Source: SIG440 sp045532055
Lineage (GTDB): Bacteria > Bacillota > Clostridia > Monoglobales > Monoglobaceae
DNA length: 64,000 nucleotides
NCBI GenBank assembly: GCA_045532055.1
Contig: JAZSFF010000026.1
Coordinates: forward strand, 28,467 to 92,466
Direction of reading: 5' to 3'
The stretch's first letter is position 1; each line of letters begins with the position of its first letter. Shown here one piece after another: positions 53,362 through 62,806 of the stretch. Below the pieces are notes generated by a model that made no database searches, was not told where the DNA came from, and saw only the letters and a list, made by a program, of their open reading frames with translations. The position numbers and the translations under genes are program-made.

Positions 53362-54234
53362 TTATCTGCTCCATCTGCCCGAATATCCACAGGGCAAGAC
53401 CAAATTGTTCTTTGTAACAGGAAGACCAATTTCGTCCACAGATATGTTTCCGCCAAATTTCTTTTGTAAAGTCATCTTGTATATATTTTCAAGCACTCCG
53501 CCTGATAGCCCTGTTGTATATGAGTTTATCAGAAAGAAAAGAGGTTCATCCGACAAAACGCCCATACACAGCTCTACCAAATCAAAAAGTTCATCCTCTA
53601 TCTTCCAGACTTCCCCTGAGGGGCCTCTTCCGTAGGATGGCGGGTCCATAATCACCGCATCATACTTTCTGCCACGTCTGATTTCACGCTCAGTAAACTT
53701 TTTTACATCGTCCACAATATACCTTATGGGACACTTGTCAAGTCCTGAGAGAACGGCATTCTCCTTTGCCCAGCCTACCATTCCCTTTGATGCATCAACA
53801 TGGCACACCGAGGCACCTGCCGCCGCTGCCGCCATTGTAGCACCACCGGTATAGGCAAACAGATTAAGAACATTCACATTCTCTCTGCCGGATTTTTTTA
53901 TTATATCCGAAAACCAGTCCCAGTTGGCTGCCTGCTCAGGAAACAGTCCTGTATGCTTGAATCCCATCATCTTGATTCCAAACCTGAGGTCGCGATATCT
54001 GACTGTCCAGCTTTCCGGCATGCCTTTGCGGCTTTCCCAGTGTCCTCCGCCGCTGTTGCTGCGATAATAATGGGCATCAGCCGACTTCCAGAGGGAGCTG
54101 TTTTTTGTATCCTTGATTTCCCATACAATCTGGGGATCAGGCCGCCTCAGGACAATATCTCCCCAGCGTTCCAACTTTTCGCCCCGACTGGCATCCAGGA
54201 GTTCATAATCTTTCCATTTATCCGATAAAAACAT
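53362..54234 (-). CDS. Class I SAM-dependent rRNA methyltransferase (RlmI/K-like)
   Basis: A 290-residue methyltransferase of the COG1092-like group. The SAM-binding loop NVLNLFAYTGGATMAAAAAG near 120, the acidic residue in VCHVDASKGMVGWAKEN, and the catalytic DPPSYGRGP near 197 are visible. The N-terminal PUA domain of RlmI is missing, so it is a short form. Target is probably 23S rRNA cytosine, but this is only by family. ATG at 54234; weak Shine-Dalgarno GAGG. It lies 14 bases after the Mrp gene. Confidence 0.85.
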   Translation of the reverse strand: MFLSDKWKDYELLDASRGEKLERWGDIVLRRPDPQIVWEIKDTKNSSLWKSADAHYYRSNSGGGHWESRKGMPESWTVRYRDLRFGIKMMGFKHTGLFPEQAANWDWFSDIIKKSGRENVNVLNLFAYTGGATMAAAAAGASVCHVDASKGMVGWAKENAVLSGLDKCPIRYIVDDVKKFTEREIRRGRKYDAVIMDPPSYGRGPSGEVWKIEDELFDLVELCMGVLSDEPLFFLINSYTTGLSGGVLENIYKMTLQKKFGGNISVDEIGLPVTKNNLVLPCGYSGRWSR

Positions 54235-54248
54235 AACTTGCCTCTTTT

Positions 54249-55088
54249 TTAAGAATTTATAAGATTTTTAACAGCATCTATTGCGTCACTGAGCCACAAT
54301 TTGCCGTCAACTGCTTCCACCTTGCCGTCGTCACATCTTGCAGCGATATCTGCTCTCATTGGAATTCTGCCCAATGCCTTTAAGTCAAAGTTCTTTGCAA
54401 TCTCGTCTATCTTGCTTTCACCAAAGATACTGATTTTCTCAGAACAGTTGGGGCATTCAACATAGCTCATATTTTCAACAATGCCCAAAATAGGAATATT
54501 CATAAGCTTTGCCATATTAACTGCTTTCTCCACAATCATTGAAACCAGTTCCTGAGGAGATGTAACCACAATTATTCCGTCAACAGGAAGCGACTGGAAT
54601 ACTGTCAGGGGAACATCACCAGTACCAGGAGGCATATCAACAAACATACAGTCAACATCCTCCCACAAAACATCGGTCCAGAATTGTTTTACTGTGCCTG
54701 CAATAACAGGTCCACGCCATACTACAGGGTCCGTATCATTTTCAAGAAGCAAATTGACAGACATAATCTTTGTTCCGCCACGGCTTGCAATGGGAAGGAT
54801 GCCATATTCTGTTCCCTCCGCCTTTTTGCTTATACCAAAAAGTTTGGGAATTGAGGGTCCTGTAATGTCTGCATCTAAAATGGCACTGCTGAAGCCTTCC
54901 CTCTGAATCCCTGATGCCATAAGTGATGTAACCAAGGATTTACCTACTCCGCCCTTACCACTTACTATACCAATAACTTTCTTTACATTACTCATTGAGT
55001 TGCAGGGTGCCAGAAAACTCTGTTCTGCAGTTCTGGAGCTACAGTTTTCGCCGCAACTTGAACAATCGTGTGTACAATTCTCGCTCAT
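54249..55088 (-). CDS. Mrp/NBP35-family Fe-S carrier ATPase
   Basis: A 279-residue P-loop ATPase of the ApbC/Mrp group that delivers Fe-S clusters. The deviant Walker A is GKGGVGKS at 44-51; MPPGTGDVPLT near 150 and the bridging CX2C in YVECPNCSE near 213 are present. The N-terminus has four Cys (5, 9, 12, 16) like NBP35-type proteins. ATG at 55088 (MSENCTHDC) has AAGGA nine bases upstream, so the six-residue extension was dropped. In an anaerobe rich in Fe-S enzymes such as HydE/HydG this role makes sense. Confidence 0.94.
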   Translation of the reverse strand: MSENCTHDCSSCGENCSSRTAEQSFLAPCNSMSNVKKVIGIVSGKGGVGKSLVTSLMASGIQREGFSSAILDADITGPSIPKLFGISKKAEGTEYGILPIASRGGTKIMSVNLLLENDTDPVVWRGPVIAGTVKQFWTDVLWEDVDCMFVDMPPGTGDVPLTVFQSLPVDGIIVVTSPQELVSMIVEKAVNMAKLMNIPILGIVENMSYVECPNCSEKISIFGESKIDEIAKNFDLKALGRIPMRADIAARCDDGKVEAVDGKLWLSDAIDAVKNLINS

Positions 55089-55115
55089 TTTATCATGTCC
55101 TTTCATTTATTAAAG

Positions 55116-56561
55116 TTAAAACATTCTAAGTGCTGCCTCAAGCTGACCGTCAACCTCAACCTTGACATTTTTAAGTGTATCATACAAGTTCATTTGTGTG
55201 GTTATATCAAGAACACCGTATGGAAACAGACCTTTTGCCTCCTGATACAACTTTACGGCAATCTTGAGATTCTGGTCATAAATTTCATTGACTTCACCTA
55301 CAAAGAGGCCCAAGGTCTGGAGCATTTTCTTTGCGTTTTCAATGGCTTCGCCCTTGTCACCAACTTTATATACCTTGTCCAGCTTAAAGAAATCATACTC
55401 TGACATATCAACAGCCTTTTCTGAATTCTTAACATTTACATCCGGTGTAATCCCCAGCTTGTGTATGTTATTGCCCGATGGTGTAAGGTAATACGCTGTG
55501 GTATACTTGAGCATTGCGTTAAAGGGAGCCTGTGACAATGTCTGAACTGTACCTTTGCCATAGGACTTTTCGCCAACAACCCTTGCTGCCTCGTTCTCTT
55601 TTAATGCAGCAGTAAGAACCTCAGATGCACTTGCGCTCATGCCGTTTATTATAATAACGATATTATACTTCTTTGCCTCGCCTGTTGCCTTGTACACCTT
55701 GTCAAGCAAATCAATCTTGTGGTCCTCGGTTGTGATAAGCTGCCCCTCACCCAGGAACAAATCTGCAATTTGAACCGCCTGGTCAAGATATCCTCCGCTG
55801 TTGTCCCTGAGGTCAATAATAATATTTCCAATTTTCTTATCATCTATTTCTTTTAAAGCACCGTCAAAGTGCTCTGCCGAATTCTCAGTAAATGAATAAA
55901 GGGTTATCTTTGCTATCTGTTTTCCTTCGCTCTCTAGAATCTCCATATCCAAGGGCTTTGAAACTACTTTTTCACGCACAATATTAAAGTTTATAGGTTC
56001 AGCAAACCCTGAACGCACAACCGTAACCTTTACAGTTGTACCCTCTTTACCGCGTATATACTCAATGGCTCTGTCAAACTCCATATTCTTAAGGTCTATT
56101 CCATCTGCCGCAACAATAATATCCCCTGACTTTATTCCTGCCTTTTCAGCAGGCGAATCGGGAATCGGTGCAGAAACCACAATGTTTCCCTCAATAGATA
56201 ATACATTCACCCCTATCCCTGTAACTTCGTCGCCCAAACCTTCAAGCAAATCTTTTGCTTCTGCCTCGTTGTAATAAGCCGAGTTTTCATCTATTGATTC
56301 AAGGATTGCCCTCATTGCCTTTTCATAAACATCCTGGTCATCACCCACGATGGCCTCCAGGGCAGTAATATAAAGCTTTTCCAGACTTATCTCATCATAT
56401 CTTGCAAAAACAGAAATACTCTCTATGATATTATTAATCATCTCTCCACGGCTTGCTTGATTCTTATCTCCTGTTTCTCCGTTTGCAAAAACTGTTACAC
56501 AGGAAAAAACAAAAGTAACAATCAACACCAAAGCCGTTAATCTTTTGACTGCTTTTTTCAC
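55116..56561 (-). CDS. S41 family C-terminal processing peptidase with PDZ and peptidoglycan-binding domains
   Basis: A 481-residue exported protease. A signal peptide (residues 7-26) is followed by a PDZ domain (VSAPIPDSPAEKAGIKSGDI near 135), the S41 core with catalytic Ser in INGMSASASEVLTAAL near 305 and Lys in GEKSYGKGTVQ near 330, and a C-terminal peptidoglycan-binding-like domain (AIENAKKMLQTLGLFVGEV near 420). Such CtpA/B-like enzymes cut regulatory or envelope proteins, for example in the SpoIVF pathway of spores. The start is GTG at 56561 with AAAGGAG. Confidence 0.94.
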   Translation of the reverse strand: MKKAVKRLTALVLIVTFVFSCVTVFANGETGDKNQASRGEMINNIIESISVFARYDEISLEKLYITALEAIVGDDQDVYEKAMRAILESIDENSAYYNEAEAKDLLEGLGDEVTGIGVNVLSIEGNIVVSAPIPDSPAEKAGIKSGDIIVAADGIDLKNMEFDRAIEYIRGKEGTTVKVTVVRSGFAEPINFNIVREKVVSKPLDMEILESEGKQIAKITLYSFTENSAEHFDGALKEIDDKKIGNIIIDLRDNSGGYLDQAVQIADLFLGEGQLITTEDHKIDLLDKVYKATGEAKKYNIVIIINGMSASASEVLTAALKENEAARVVGEKSYGKGTVQTLSQAPFNAMLKYTTAYYLTPSGNNIHKLGITPDVNVKNSEKAVDMSEYDFFKLDKVYKVGDKGEAIENAKKMLQTLGLFVGEVNEIYDQNLKIAVKLYQEAKGLFPYGVLDITTQMNLYDTLKNVKVEVDGQLEAALRMF

Positions 56562-56573
56562 AAAATCACTCCT

Positions 56574-56954
56574 TTAATCAAATTTTTTAAAGGTCATATA
56601 CATTACCTTTCGTCCATAACCGTTTTTGGCTACCATAACAACAACCTCACTGTCCAAAAGGTAGCCGTTTATCACTTCAAATGTAAGATTGTTGCCCTTT
56701 TCTCCAAAAATCATGGCAGGCTCTATAGGTATTGCCCTGTATTCAATTTCTCTTGCTGAAGTCAAGGGAGCCGACATCTTCAGTGGTCTTACATTAACAA
56801 GAACCACCTCTGTCCGTTCGGGGTCACAAATGTAAATATTGGCTTTATAAAAATCCACATCTGTGATTACCAGATTTTTATCAAAAGCAGCTACATTCAC
56901 ACACGGAATCATAAGACATATTGCCAGCACAAGACTCACAATCTTTTTTATCAT
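56574..56954 (-). CDS. Small exported protein, unknown
   Basis: A 126-residue protein with a clear signal peptide (IVSLVLAICLMIPCVNVAAF). The mature part is beta-rich (LVITDVDFYKANIYI; NLTFEVINGYLLDSEVVVMV) without Cys. I do not recognise the family. ATG at 56954 has AGGA upstream. It lies between argS and the S41 protease gene with 14- and 12-base gaps, so it is co-transcribed; it might be a substrate or partner of the protease. Confidence 0.65.
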   Translation of the reverse strand: MIKKIVSLVLAICLMIPCVNVAAFDKNLVITDVDFYKANIYICDPERTEVVLVNVRPLKMSAPLTSAREIEYRAIPIEPAMIFGEKGNNLTFEVINGYLLDSEVVVMVAKNGYGRKVMYMTFKKFD

Positions 56955-56968
56955 AAAACTTCAATCCT

Positions 56969-58669
56969 CTACATTTTTTCTGGTGCTTCAATTTTAAGCA
57001 TCTTGAGCACACCTGCAATAACAATCCTTACGCTGTCAACAATCTTGAGTCTGGCATTAAGCACTGCCTCGTCCTCAACCTTTACACGACACGCATTGTA
57101 GAATGTGTGGAATGCCGACGCAAGGTCCATGACATAGCGTGTAATCTTTGCAGGTTCACGGCTTTCTGCCGCCATTCTTATTTCTTCGGGGAGGTCACAA
57201 AGTTTCTTAAGCAGTGCAAGTTCCTCCTTCTCGGTCAATACCTCAGTAGAAATCTCACTGAATGGTTTTACCTCTATGCCCTCTTCTTTAAGAACTCTGA
57301 TTATGCTGCAAATCCTTGCATGTGCATACTGAACGTAGTAAACAGGGTTCTCGCTCTCCTGTTTTACAGCCAGATCAAGGTCAAAATCAAGATGGCTGCC
57401 TGCCATTCTCATATTAAACAAGAACCTTGCTGCATCGACGGATACATCATCAAGCAAATCTGTGAGTGTTATTGCCTTGCCTGTACGTTTTGACATTCTT
57501 ACCGCTTCGCCATCACGTGTCAGGCGAACGAGCTGCATGATTGAAACTTCAAATTTGTCTGGGTCAATACCCACCGCAGCAAGAGCCGCTTTCATTCTGG
57601 CAATATGGCCATGATGGTCAGCACCCCAGACATCAATACACAGATCATAACCACGTGTTTCAATCTTGTTTATGTGGTATGCAATATCTGCTGCAAAGTA
57701 TGTGGGAATGCCATTGTTGCGGACAAGAACCTCGTTCTTTTCAAGACCCATCTTCTCACAGTTAATCCATACTGCACCATCTTCCTCATAGGTATATCCA
57801 GCCTCAGTCAGACGGTCAATAGCATCCTGAACCTTTCCACTTTTGTGAAGTTCACTTTCTCTGAACCATACATCATAGAAAATACGGTATTTCTCCAAAT
57901 CACTCTTCAAAGACGCCACGTTCTTTTCGAGGGCATATGCCACCAGAGCAGCCTTTCTTTCCTCTGATGTGGTTTCTAAAAACTTGTCCCCCTCTATTTC
58001 GATAAACGCCTTTGCGTGCTCTGTAATATCATCGCCGTGATAACCATCTTCGGGGAACTCAACAGCATCCTCACCTTTGAGCTGCTGAATATAACGTGCC
58101 TCCAGTGACTTGCCAAACTTCTCAATCTGGTTGCCTGCATCATTTACATAGAATTCACGTGTAACATCATATCCTGCATATTCAAGAACACTTGCCATGC
58201 AGTCACCCAAGGCACCGCCACGGGCATTGCCCATATGCATAGGGCCTGTGGGATTGGCACTTACAAATTCAACCATAACCTTTTTGCCCTTGCCAACCTG
58301 AATTTTGCCGTAGTCACTGCCTTTTTCCTCAATCTCACGGATTACATCATAAAGTCTTTGGTTTGACAAATAAAAGTTGATAAATCCTGCCCCTGCAACC
58401 TCAACTCTCTCAATTTCCCCGCCGATTTCAATATTTGCGGCTATTGCTTCAGCAATCTTTCTGGGGGGCATACGCAATTCCTTTGCAAGCAGCATAGCAA
58501 TGTTGCAGGCAAAGTCACCATGTTGCTCATCCTTTGGCACTTCAAGCTGAATTTTGTCCGCAACGTTTGTACCTTCAGAAATCACAAATACTCCTGCCTC
58601 TACTGCTTTTCCAAACGCTGTTTCCACAGCCTGTCCGATTTTTTTCTTTGAATTTTCTATAATACTCAT
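56969..58669 (-). CDS. argS: Arginyl-tRNA synthetase
   Basis: A 566-residue class I synthetase. The HIGH-like HMGN motif lies near residue 143 (SANPTGPMHMGNARGG). There is no canonical KMSKS; MSKRTGKAIT near 375 takes its place. N-terminal Add-1 and C-terminal DALR domains are complete. ATG at 58669 (MSIIENSKKK) has GGAGA; the frame to 58702 is longer without support. ywiB(DUF1934)-argS is also the B. subtilis order. Confidence 0.97.
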   Translation of the reverse strand: MSIIENSKKKIGQAVETAFGKAVEAGVFVISEGTNVADKIQLEVPKDEQHGDFACNIAMLLAKELRMPPRKIAEAIAANIEIGGEIERVEVAGAGFINFYLSNQRLYDVIREIEEKGSDYGKIQVGKGKKVMVEFVSANPTGPMHMGNARGGALGDCMASVLEYAGYDVTREFYVNDAGNQIEKFGKSLEARYIQQLKGEDAVEFPEDGYHGDDITEHAKAFIEIEGDKFLETTSEERKAALVAYALEKNVASLKSDLEKYRIFYDVWFRESELHKSGKVQDAIDRLTEAGYTYEEDGAVWINCEKMGLEKNEVLVRNNGIPTYFAADIAYHINKIETRGYDLCIDVWGADHHGHIARMKAALAAVGIDPDKFEVSIMQLVRLTRDGEAVRMSKRTGKAITLTDLLDDVSVDAARFLFNMRMAGSHLDFDLDLAVKQESENPVYYVQYAHARICSIIRVLKEEGIEVKPFSEISTEVLTEKEELALLKKLCDLPEEIRMAAESREPAKITRYVMDLASAFHTFYNACRVKVEDEAVLNARLKIVDSVRIVIAGVLKMLKIEAPEKM

Positions 58670-58719
58670 ATATATCTCCATTCCATAACCGCTTTGCGGC
58701 ACAAATTTTTCCTCTGTTT

Positions 58720-59151
58720 TTAAGAAACTGTTGTGGTAACAGTCAATTTTAATCGGTTTGTTATATAATCCTGATTGTCTATGTCAAGGATATATTCTAT
58801 ATCAAGGTTTCCGCCCTCTGTGTTGAGATTGTTTTCCACCGAGATGGGATTAACTCCCACGGGAATAACACCATAAGGGGTTGAATAATTGCACAGACAT
58901 TTTTCACCAAGCTTAAAAACCATTCTGCTGTTGAACTTTCCCTTTCTGGTCATTGACACCATGTCGTCCGAAACCTTTATTGTCGTAGTTGTATCCTCAA
59001 ACCCAGTCAGTTCGCTTTCTTCATAAATAATATAAAACTTATCGTCTTTTCTTGCGAACCTGCCCTTGGTCTGAAGCTCTATTTCATTTAATTCATCATT
59101 GCCCTCAATATTCTGCAGGGTCTTAAGATAAATCATTGCATTGTTTTCCAT
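58720..59151 (-). CDS. DUF1934 (YwiB-like) protein
   Basis: A 143-residue lipocalin-like beta-barrel protein. DKFYIIYEESELTGFEDTTTTIKV near 36 and LGEKCLCNYSTPYGVIPVGV near 86 match the DUF1934 family pattern. Function is not established. Its place upstream of argS matches B. subtilis ywiB. ATG at 59151; murI ends 20 bases upstream. Confidence 0.88.
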   Translation of the reverse strand: MENNAMIYLKTLQNIEGNDELNEIELQTKGRFARKDDKFYIIYEESELTGFEDTTTTIKVSDDMVSMTRKGKFNSRMVFKLGEKCLCNYSTPYGVIPVGVNPISVENNLNTEGGNLDIEYILDIDNQDYITNRLKLTVTTTVS

Positions 59152-59171
59152 CTATGTCACCCAAATCTTTT

Positions 59172-59984
59172 TTAGTACTTTTCTATGTCCACTTTTTCTA
59201 CATCTTCGTTTATTTGTCTGCTCAAAAACATACTGCCCAATGTTGCAAAATCATCCGTTGCATCACTTACGAAATATTTATACTCCGCACTTTTCTTTGT
59301 GACCCCATTCAGCATATCCTTGGCTTTCAACTGCTCATATGCCCAGTCTGCCGCCGCTGCACCTGAATCAATGAGGGTGACACCCTCACCCATAACCTCG
59401 CCTATAACATCTTTAATCAAAGGATAGTGGGTACAACCTAAAATCAAGGTATCAATACTCTGTTCTTTTATCTCTTTCAAATAATCCTCAGCGATTATTT
59501 TTGTAACCTGACTTTCGGCATAACCATTTTCAACAAGGGGCACAAACATAGGACACGCCTTTTGAAAAACCTCTGCGTCAGGACAAATTTCCTTTATATA
59601 TTCAGAATACTTGCCGCTTTTTACTGTTCCTGATGTTCCAAGAACGCCTATTCGTTTGTTCTTTGTCGCCTCAACAGCCATCTTTGCCGCAGGTTTTACA
59701 ACCCCTATTATATCCGACTCAAACTCATCGTCAACAACAGGTAACGCCGCACTGCTGGCAGTACCGCAGGCAATTATTATCATTTTGATATCAAACTGCT
59801 CCAGAAATCTTATATCCTGCCTTACATATTTGAGCAAAGTATCTCTGCTTCGTGTACCATATGGCACTCTGCCTGTATCTCCAAAATAAATAACGTCTTC
59901 GTCAGGCATTATTTTCATAATTTCTCTGACACAGGTAAGCCCGCCAAGGCCCGAATCAAAAACACCAATAGGTCTGTTATCCAT
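59172..59984 (-). CDS. murI: Glutamate racemase
   Basis: A 270-residue enzyme making D-Glu for peptidoglycan. The two catalytic Cys are Cys73 (IIACGTASSAA) and Cys184 (LGCTHYPLI); FDSGLGGLTCVRE at the N-terminus gives the conserved Asp and Ser. ATG at 59984 starts five bases after the ddl stop, so the two wall-precursor genes are coupled. Confidence 0.97.
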   Translation of the reverse strand: MDNRPIGVFDSGLGGLTCVREIMKIMPDEDVIYFGDTGRVPYGTRSRDTLLKYVRQDIRFLEQFDIKMIIIACGTASSAALPVVDDEFESDIIGVVKPAAKMAVEATKNKRIGVLGTSGTVKSGKYSEYIKEICPDAEVFQKACPMFVPLVENGYAESQVTKIIAEDYLKEIKEQSIDTLILGCTHYPLIKDVIGEVMGEGVTLIDSGAAAADWAYEQLKAKDMLNGVTKKSAEYKYFVSDATDDFATLGSMFLSRQINEDVEKVDIEKY

Positions 59985-59989
59985 TTTTA

Positions 59990-61045
59990 TTAATCCTTTC
60001 TTGACAAAGCAAGGTCAATGTGTTTGCTGATTAATTCTTTCATCGGCACGCCTGAATGTTCCCATACTTTGGGATACATACTAATCGGAGTAAATCCCGG
60101 AATGGTATTGATTTCGTTAAGCACAATTCTGCCGTCTCGTTTGTCAATAAAAAAGTCCACTCTTGAATGACCTCTGCATTCACAGATTTTATAAGCACGG
60201 ATTGCATAATCTTTTATCTGTTTTTCTGTACTGTCATCAACATTTGCAGGAATGATAATTTTTGAAGATGCATCCTCATACTTTGCCTCAAAATCATAGA
60301 ACTCTTTTGCCGGCATGATTTCGCCCAGCACATCTGCTGTTTCAGGTTGCAGATTGCCCATGACACCACACTCAACTTCCCGGGCATCTATTGCTTCCTC
60401 AATCAAAACTTTGTAGTCATGCTGGAGTGCAAGCTTGATTCCGTCAGCAAGTTCAGTCCGGTTTATCGCTTTTGTAACACCCACAGATGAACCTGCAGAT
60501 GACGGCTTTATAAAGCAAGGATATCCAAGCTTTTCTTCGATTAAATCATAATTAATCTCATCATCCATCTTTATTTCAACCCAGTCAGCCTGGGGAATAC
60601 CTGCTTTTTGGAATAAAATCTTTGCAATGCACTTGTCCATACAAGCCGCACTGCCCACAATACCACTGCCCACATAGGGGATACCCGCAAGAGTGCAAAG
60701 GCCCTGAATTGTTCCGTCCTCGCCGTTTTTGCCGTGGAGAACAGGATATACCACATCTATCTTAATCCTCTCTACGCCCTTATCTGTAAACTTTAACAAT
60801 GCCTTTTCTGTAGCGTCAGGCGAGATAATTGCAGGTGTTGTATTGCCATTTTCCCACATGTGATTGCGAATACTGTCAATATCGCCATCATAAAACAGCC
60901 ATTTGCCGTCGGCAGTTATACCCACAGGGAAAACCTCATACTTTTCTCTGTCAATATTTTCAAGAACTGCCGAAGCCGAAACCTCGGATACGCTGTGTTC
61001 ACTTGAAACTCCGCCAAATAAAACACATACATTAATCTTTTCCAT
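59990..61045 (-). CDS. ddl: D-alanine-D-alanine ligase
   Basis: A 351-residue ATP-grasp enzyme. The N-terminal GGVSSEHSVSEVSA near 11, the phosphate loop PSSAGSSVGVTKA near 180 and the metal site VLNEINTIPGFTPISMYPK near 315 are seen. The omega-loop region near 215 (KVLIEEAIDAREVECGV) is of the D-Ala-D-Ala type, with no evidence for D-Lac or D-Ser specificity. ATG at 61045 has AAAGGGATG. Divergent from spoIIR. Confidence 0.96.
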   Translation of the reverse strand: MEKINVCVLFGGVSSEHSVSEVSASAVLENIDREKYEVFPVGITADGKWLFYDGDIDSIRNHMWENGNTTPAIISPDATEKALLKFTDKGVERIKIDVVYPVLHGKNGEDGTIQGLCTLAGIPYVGSGIVGSAACMDKCIAKILFQKAGIPQADWVEIKMDDEINYDLIEEKLGYPCFIKPSSAGSSVGVTKAINRTELADGIKLALQHDYKVLIEEAIDAREVECGVMGNLQPETADVLGEIMPAKEFYDFEAKYEDASSKIIIPANVDDSTEKQIKDYAIRAYKICECRGHSRVDFFIDKRDGRIVLNEINTIPGFTPISMYPKVWEHSGVPMKELISKHIDLALSRKD

Positions 61046-61103
61046 AAAAAATCATCCCTTTATATCAAATAATTTTAACGCACCAAAACAAAAAAATCAA
61101 TAT

Positions 61104-61133
61104 GTATAAACTACTTTTTATTTGGTAACACTT
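61104..61133 (+). promoter_or_regulatory. Sigma-F-type promoter of spoIIR
   Basis: GTATA (61104-61108), a 15-base spacer, then GGTAACACTT (61124-61133). The -10 fits the forespore consensus GGnrAnAnTw at every defined position, and GTATA fits the -35. It lies 36 bases before the spoIIR ATG. No sigma-A pair competes here. Confidence 0.75.
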
Positions 61134-61168
61134 TCCTCACAAACATTTTTCAAGAGGATGGTAACATT

Positions 61169-61786
61169 ATGCATTACATAAACAAACCGCGTTTTTTTGC
61201 TCTGATGCTTACATTAACACTTTTATTCTCATTTTTGATGTCCTATGCAAAATCCACAGGCTCAAATATTGCAAACGCTGTTGTCAGACTTCATATTATA
61301 GCAAACAGCAATTCGGACCGCGACCAAAACCTTAAACTAAAGGTTCGTGACAGAATTCTTGCTGAGGCATCTGGTATACTTGGCACCTCAAGGTCCGCCA
61401 CAGATGCACTTTCTGTGGCAAGGTCAAACTCTGCCCTTATACAGAAGATTGCCGAAGACGAAATCCACAACTCGGGATTCGACTATCCTGTCAAAGTTTC
61501 TGTTGGTGAATATCCTTTCCCCACCAAAGTATATGGCGACATTGCCTTGCCATCGGGCAAATATAACGCTGTCAGAATTGAGATTGGCAAAGCTGCCGGA
61601 GAGAACTGGTGGTGCGTCATGTATCCTCCCCTTTGTTTTACAGAAGGTGTTGTTGCCACAGATTCCACCAAAAATCAGCTTAAAGACAATCTCTCATCTG
61701 AAGATTATACCTTGATAACACAAACCGATTCTGTTCCAGTTGAGGTCAGATTCCGTATTGTGGAAATCTTTCAAAACTTATTTTAA
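61169..61786 (+). CDS. spoIIR: Stage II sporulation protein R
   Basis: A 205-residue exported signalling protein. From the forespore it triggers SpoIIGA to process pro-sigma-E in the mother cell. The N-terminal signal/anchor (ALMLTLTLLFSFLMSYAKS), VVRLHIIANSNSDRDQNLKLK and KVRDRILAEA, then KVSVGEYPFPTKVYG and NWWCVMYPPLCF, are the family marks. ATG at 61169 has GAGGATGG upstream. The sigma-F-type promoter fits its known regulon. Ends three bases from the convergent tsaD gene with no terminator between. Confidence 0.95.
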   Translation: MHYINKPRFFALMLTLTLLFSFLMSYAKSTGSNIANAVVRLHIIANSNSDRDQNLKLKVRDRILAEASGILGTSRSATDALSVARSNSALIQKIAEDEIHNSGFDYPVKVSVGEYPFPTKVYGDIALPSGKYNAVRIEIGKAAGENWWCVMYPPLCFTEGVVATDSTKNQLKDNLSSEDYTLITQTDSVPVEVRFRIVEIFQNLF

Positions 61787-61789
61787 ATC

Positions 61790-62800
61790 TCAATCTTCCT
61801 GAAGTGGCAAATTTGCAACGGCGTTAAGTGACATGTCTGCAACTTTGCCATTTTTGTATTCATAGTATGCAGCACAACCTATCATTGCTGCATTATCTGT
61901 GCAGAGTGGCATTGACGGAAAGGCAAAATCCATACCATTTTCCTCTGCCAGTGCCTCCACCCGTTCTCTCAACGCCTTGTTTGCGGCAACGCCGCCTGCC
62001 AAAGCTATTCTTTCTACGCCATACTTCTTCGCGCATTCAATCAGGTGTCGGCTCAACACATCAGTAACCGCCTCCTGAAAAGATGCTGCCACATCCGCTT
62101 TGTTTATTGTTTCCCCTTTTTGCTCTGCATTGTGGATATAGTTGATAACCGCAGTCTTGACGCCGCTAAAGCTGAAGTCAAACCCGTCATCACCCATATT
62201 CACTCTGGGGAACTTTATTGCTGACACGTTACCCTGTTTTGCACATTCTGAAATTGCAGGACCACCGGGATATCCAAGTCCAAGAACTCTTGCAACCTTG
62301 TCAAATGCCTCGCCTGCCGCATCGTCGTTTGTTTTTGCCAGAACTTCATATGTTGCAAAATCCTTTACATAAACAATATGACTGTGTCCGCCCGATGCCA
62401 CAAGGCATATAAAGGGTGGCTTGAAATCCTTGTGTTCAATATAGTTGGCACATATGTGCCCCTTTATATGATGTACCGGAATAAGAGGTTTTTTTGACAC
62501 AAAGCTGAGTGCCTTGGCGGTAGATACCCCCACAAGCAATGCCCCAACAAGTCCCGGTCCATAAGTCACCGCAACAGCATCAACCTCTGAAAGAGTCATG
62601 TCACAATCCGCAAGAGCCTTGTCCACCACATCACTTATATTCTCTATATGCTTGCGTGATGCAACCTCGGGAACAACGCCGCCAAAGGTTTTGTGCAGTT
62701 CAATCTGTGTATTTATTACGTTTGAAAGAACCTTCTGTCCGTCTTCCACCACGGCTGCCGCTGTTTCGTCACAGGAACTTTCAATAGCAAGTATCTTCAT
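61790..62800 (-). CDS. tsaD: tRNA N6-threonylcarbamoyladenosine transferase TsaD
   Basis: A 336-residue ASKHA-fold enzyme that transfers the threonylcarbamoyl group to A37 of ANN-decoding tRNAs. ESSCDETAAAVVEDG at the N-terminus, the metal-binding HHIKGHICANYIE near 110 and SGGHSHIV near 135 are present. It works with TsaB and TsaE (not in view) and the Sua5-type synthase, whose fusion gene lies just upstream with rimI between. ATG at 62800, six bases after rimI. Confidence 0.97.
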   Translation of the reverse strand: MKILAIESSCDETAAAVVEDGQKVLSNVINTQIELHKTFGGVVPEVASRKHIENISDVVDKALADCDMTLSEVDAVAVTYGPGLVGALLVGVSTAKALSFVSKKPLIPVHHIKGHICANYIEHKDFKPPFICLVASGGHSHIVYVKDFATYEVLAKTNDDAAGEAFDKVARVLGLGYPGGPAISECAKQGNVSAIKFPRVNMGDDGFDFSFSGVKTAVINYIHNAEQKGETINKADVAASFQEAVTDVLSRHLIECAKKYGVERIALAGGVAANKALRERVEALAEENGMDFAFPSMPLCTDNAAMIGCAAYYEYKNGKVADMSLNAVANLPLQED

Positions 62801-62806
62801 AAGTCT

